DNA of 6,214 nt from positions 1 through 6,214 of the forward strand of contig SKIC01000212.1 in assembly GCA_007116685.1 (NCBI GenBank). Reading direction: 5' to 3'. This document shows, piece by piece, positions 6,015 to 6,214 of the stretch (its first letter is position 1; each line of letters opens with the position of its first letter). The stretch is from Balneolales bacterium (lineage in GTDB: Bacteria > Bacteroidota > Rhodothermia > Balneolales > Natronogracilivirgulaceae). Below the pieces are notes generated by a model, which ran no database searches, was not told the DNA's origin, and worked only from the letters and a program-made list of their open reading frames with translations. Both the position numbers and the translations under genes were made by a program.

Positions 6015-6214
6015 ACCTTTTAATTTCATTCTTTATAGCTTCTTTATGACTGATATTTTCCAAATCAACCAATCTTTTTAATGCATTTAATTTTCTTTGT
6101 AATTCTTCACTATTTCTTGGGTTATCCCTTTTGTAATCTTTAATGTCTAATGCTAAGTTTTTTAATTTATCATTACTATGTAATATTTGTCTTAATCTAA
6201 TATTGGAGGGAGCA
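5935..6214 (-). CDS. C-terminal part of an unrecognised A+T-rich charged protein entering from the right edge
   Basis: The minus strand is open from 6213 to a TAA at 5937-5935 (92 residues, no Met, so the start lies beyond the window). The product is rich in Lys, Glu, Leu, Asn and Arg and looks mostly helical (for example SEELQRKLNALKRLVDLEN, residues 35-53, and LDQFEQEYPEIYAEL, 72-86). Hand counting gives 29 G+C in 120 bases at 6061-6180, far below the neighbouring genes, and codons are strongly A/T-ending, consistent with a transferred gene. I cannot name the family. The last few codons (about 87-92) run antisense through DUF2911 coding sequence, so the natural C-terminus may have been lost at a junction near 5955-5975. 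It might also be a chance frame in A+T-rich DNA, but the coherent helical composition argues for a real gene fragment. Confidence 0.55.
   Translation of the reverse strand, partial: APSNIRLRQILHSNDKLKNLALDIKDYKRDNPRNSEELQRKLNALKRLVDLENISHKEAIKNEIKRSTNKRLDQFEQEYPEIYAELQKSIVQ

Noticed and set aside
1..6214. tRNA, rRNA, CRISPR arrays or complete insertion sequences
   Set aside because: No regular spacer-repeat pattern, no tRNA cloverleaf and no transposase motif were seen when reading both strands.

Overview
The window looks like chromosomal DNA from the Bacteroidota/Balneolota (FCB) side of the tree. The evidence is a TonB-dependent receptor with a carboxypeptidase-like regulatory domain at its N-terminus, a DUF2911 lipoprotein, weak or absent Shine-Dalgarno sites on most genes, and possible TTTG / TAnnTTTG promoter elements. 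Base composition is moderate through most of the window but falls to about one quarter G+C in the last 200 bases.

Left part, minus strand: a subtilisin-like (S8) protease runs off the left edge (1-913). Its apparent 5' end has no usable start codon and keeps only the tail of a signal peptide. Upstream of it, after a 70-base gap, is an intact membrane-anchored metallophosphoesterase of the YkuE/YaeI type (984-2264). A 198-base divergent intergenic region follows.

Centre, plus strand: this is the most interesting part. A small three-cysteine protein (2463-2825) precedes a TonB-dependent outer-membrane receptor (3089-5368). The receptor carries both halves of the CxxxM / HxM copper site known from Pseudomonas OprC, so I read it as a copper importer. 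The 263 bases between these two genes hold a long imperfect palindrome of nested complementary blocks (2833-3038), in which one strand segment can pair with either of two partners. It could be a structured leader that controls the receptor, or the remains of a palindromic element. A strong 13-bp terminator closes the receptor gene.

Right part: after the terminator comes a DUF2911 lipoprotein (5463-6014) with a histidine-rich segment behind its lipidated cysteine and a His/Met substitution in its conserved core. Its C-terminus departs from the family pattern at about base 5960. An A+T-rich minus-strand reading frame enters from the right edge and overlaps it tail to tail, which suggests a rearrangement junction.

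Working model (inference): the small Cys protein, the copper receptor and the DUF2911 lipoprotein form a copper-handling unit of the cell envelope. The protease and the metallophosphoesterase are neighbours with no evident link to it. Breaks at both outer genes hint that the edges of this block have been rearranged.
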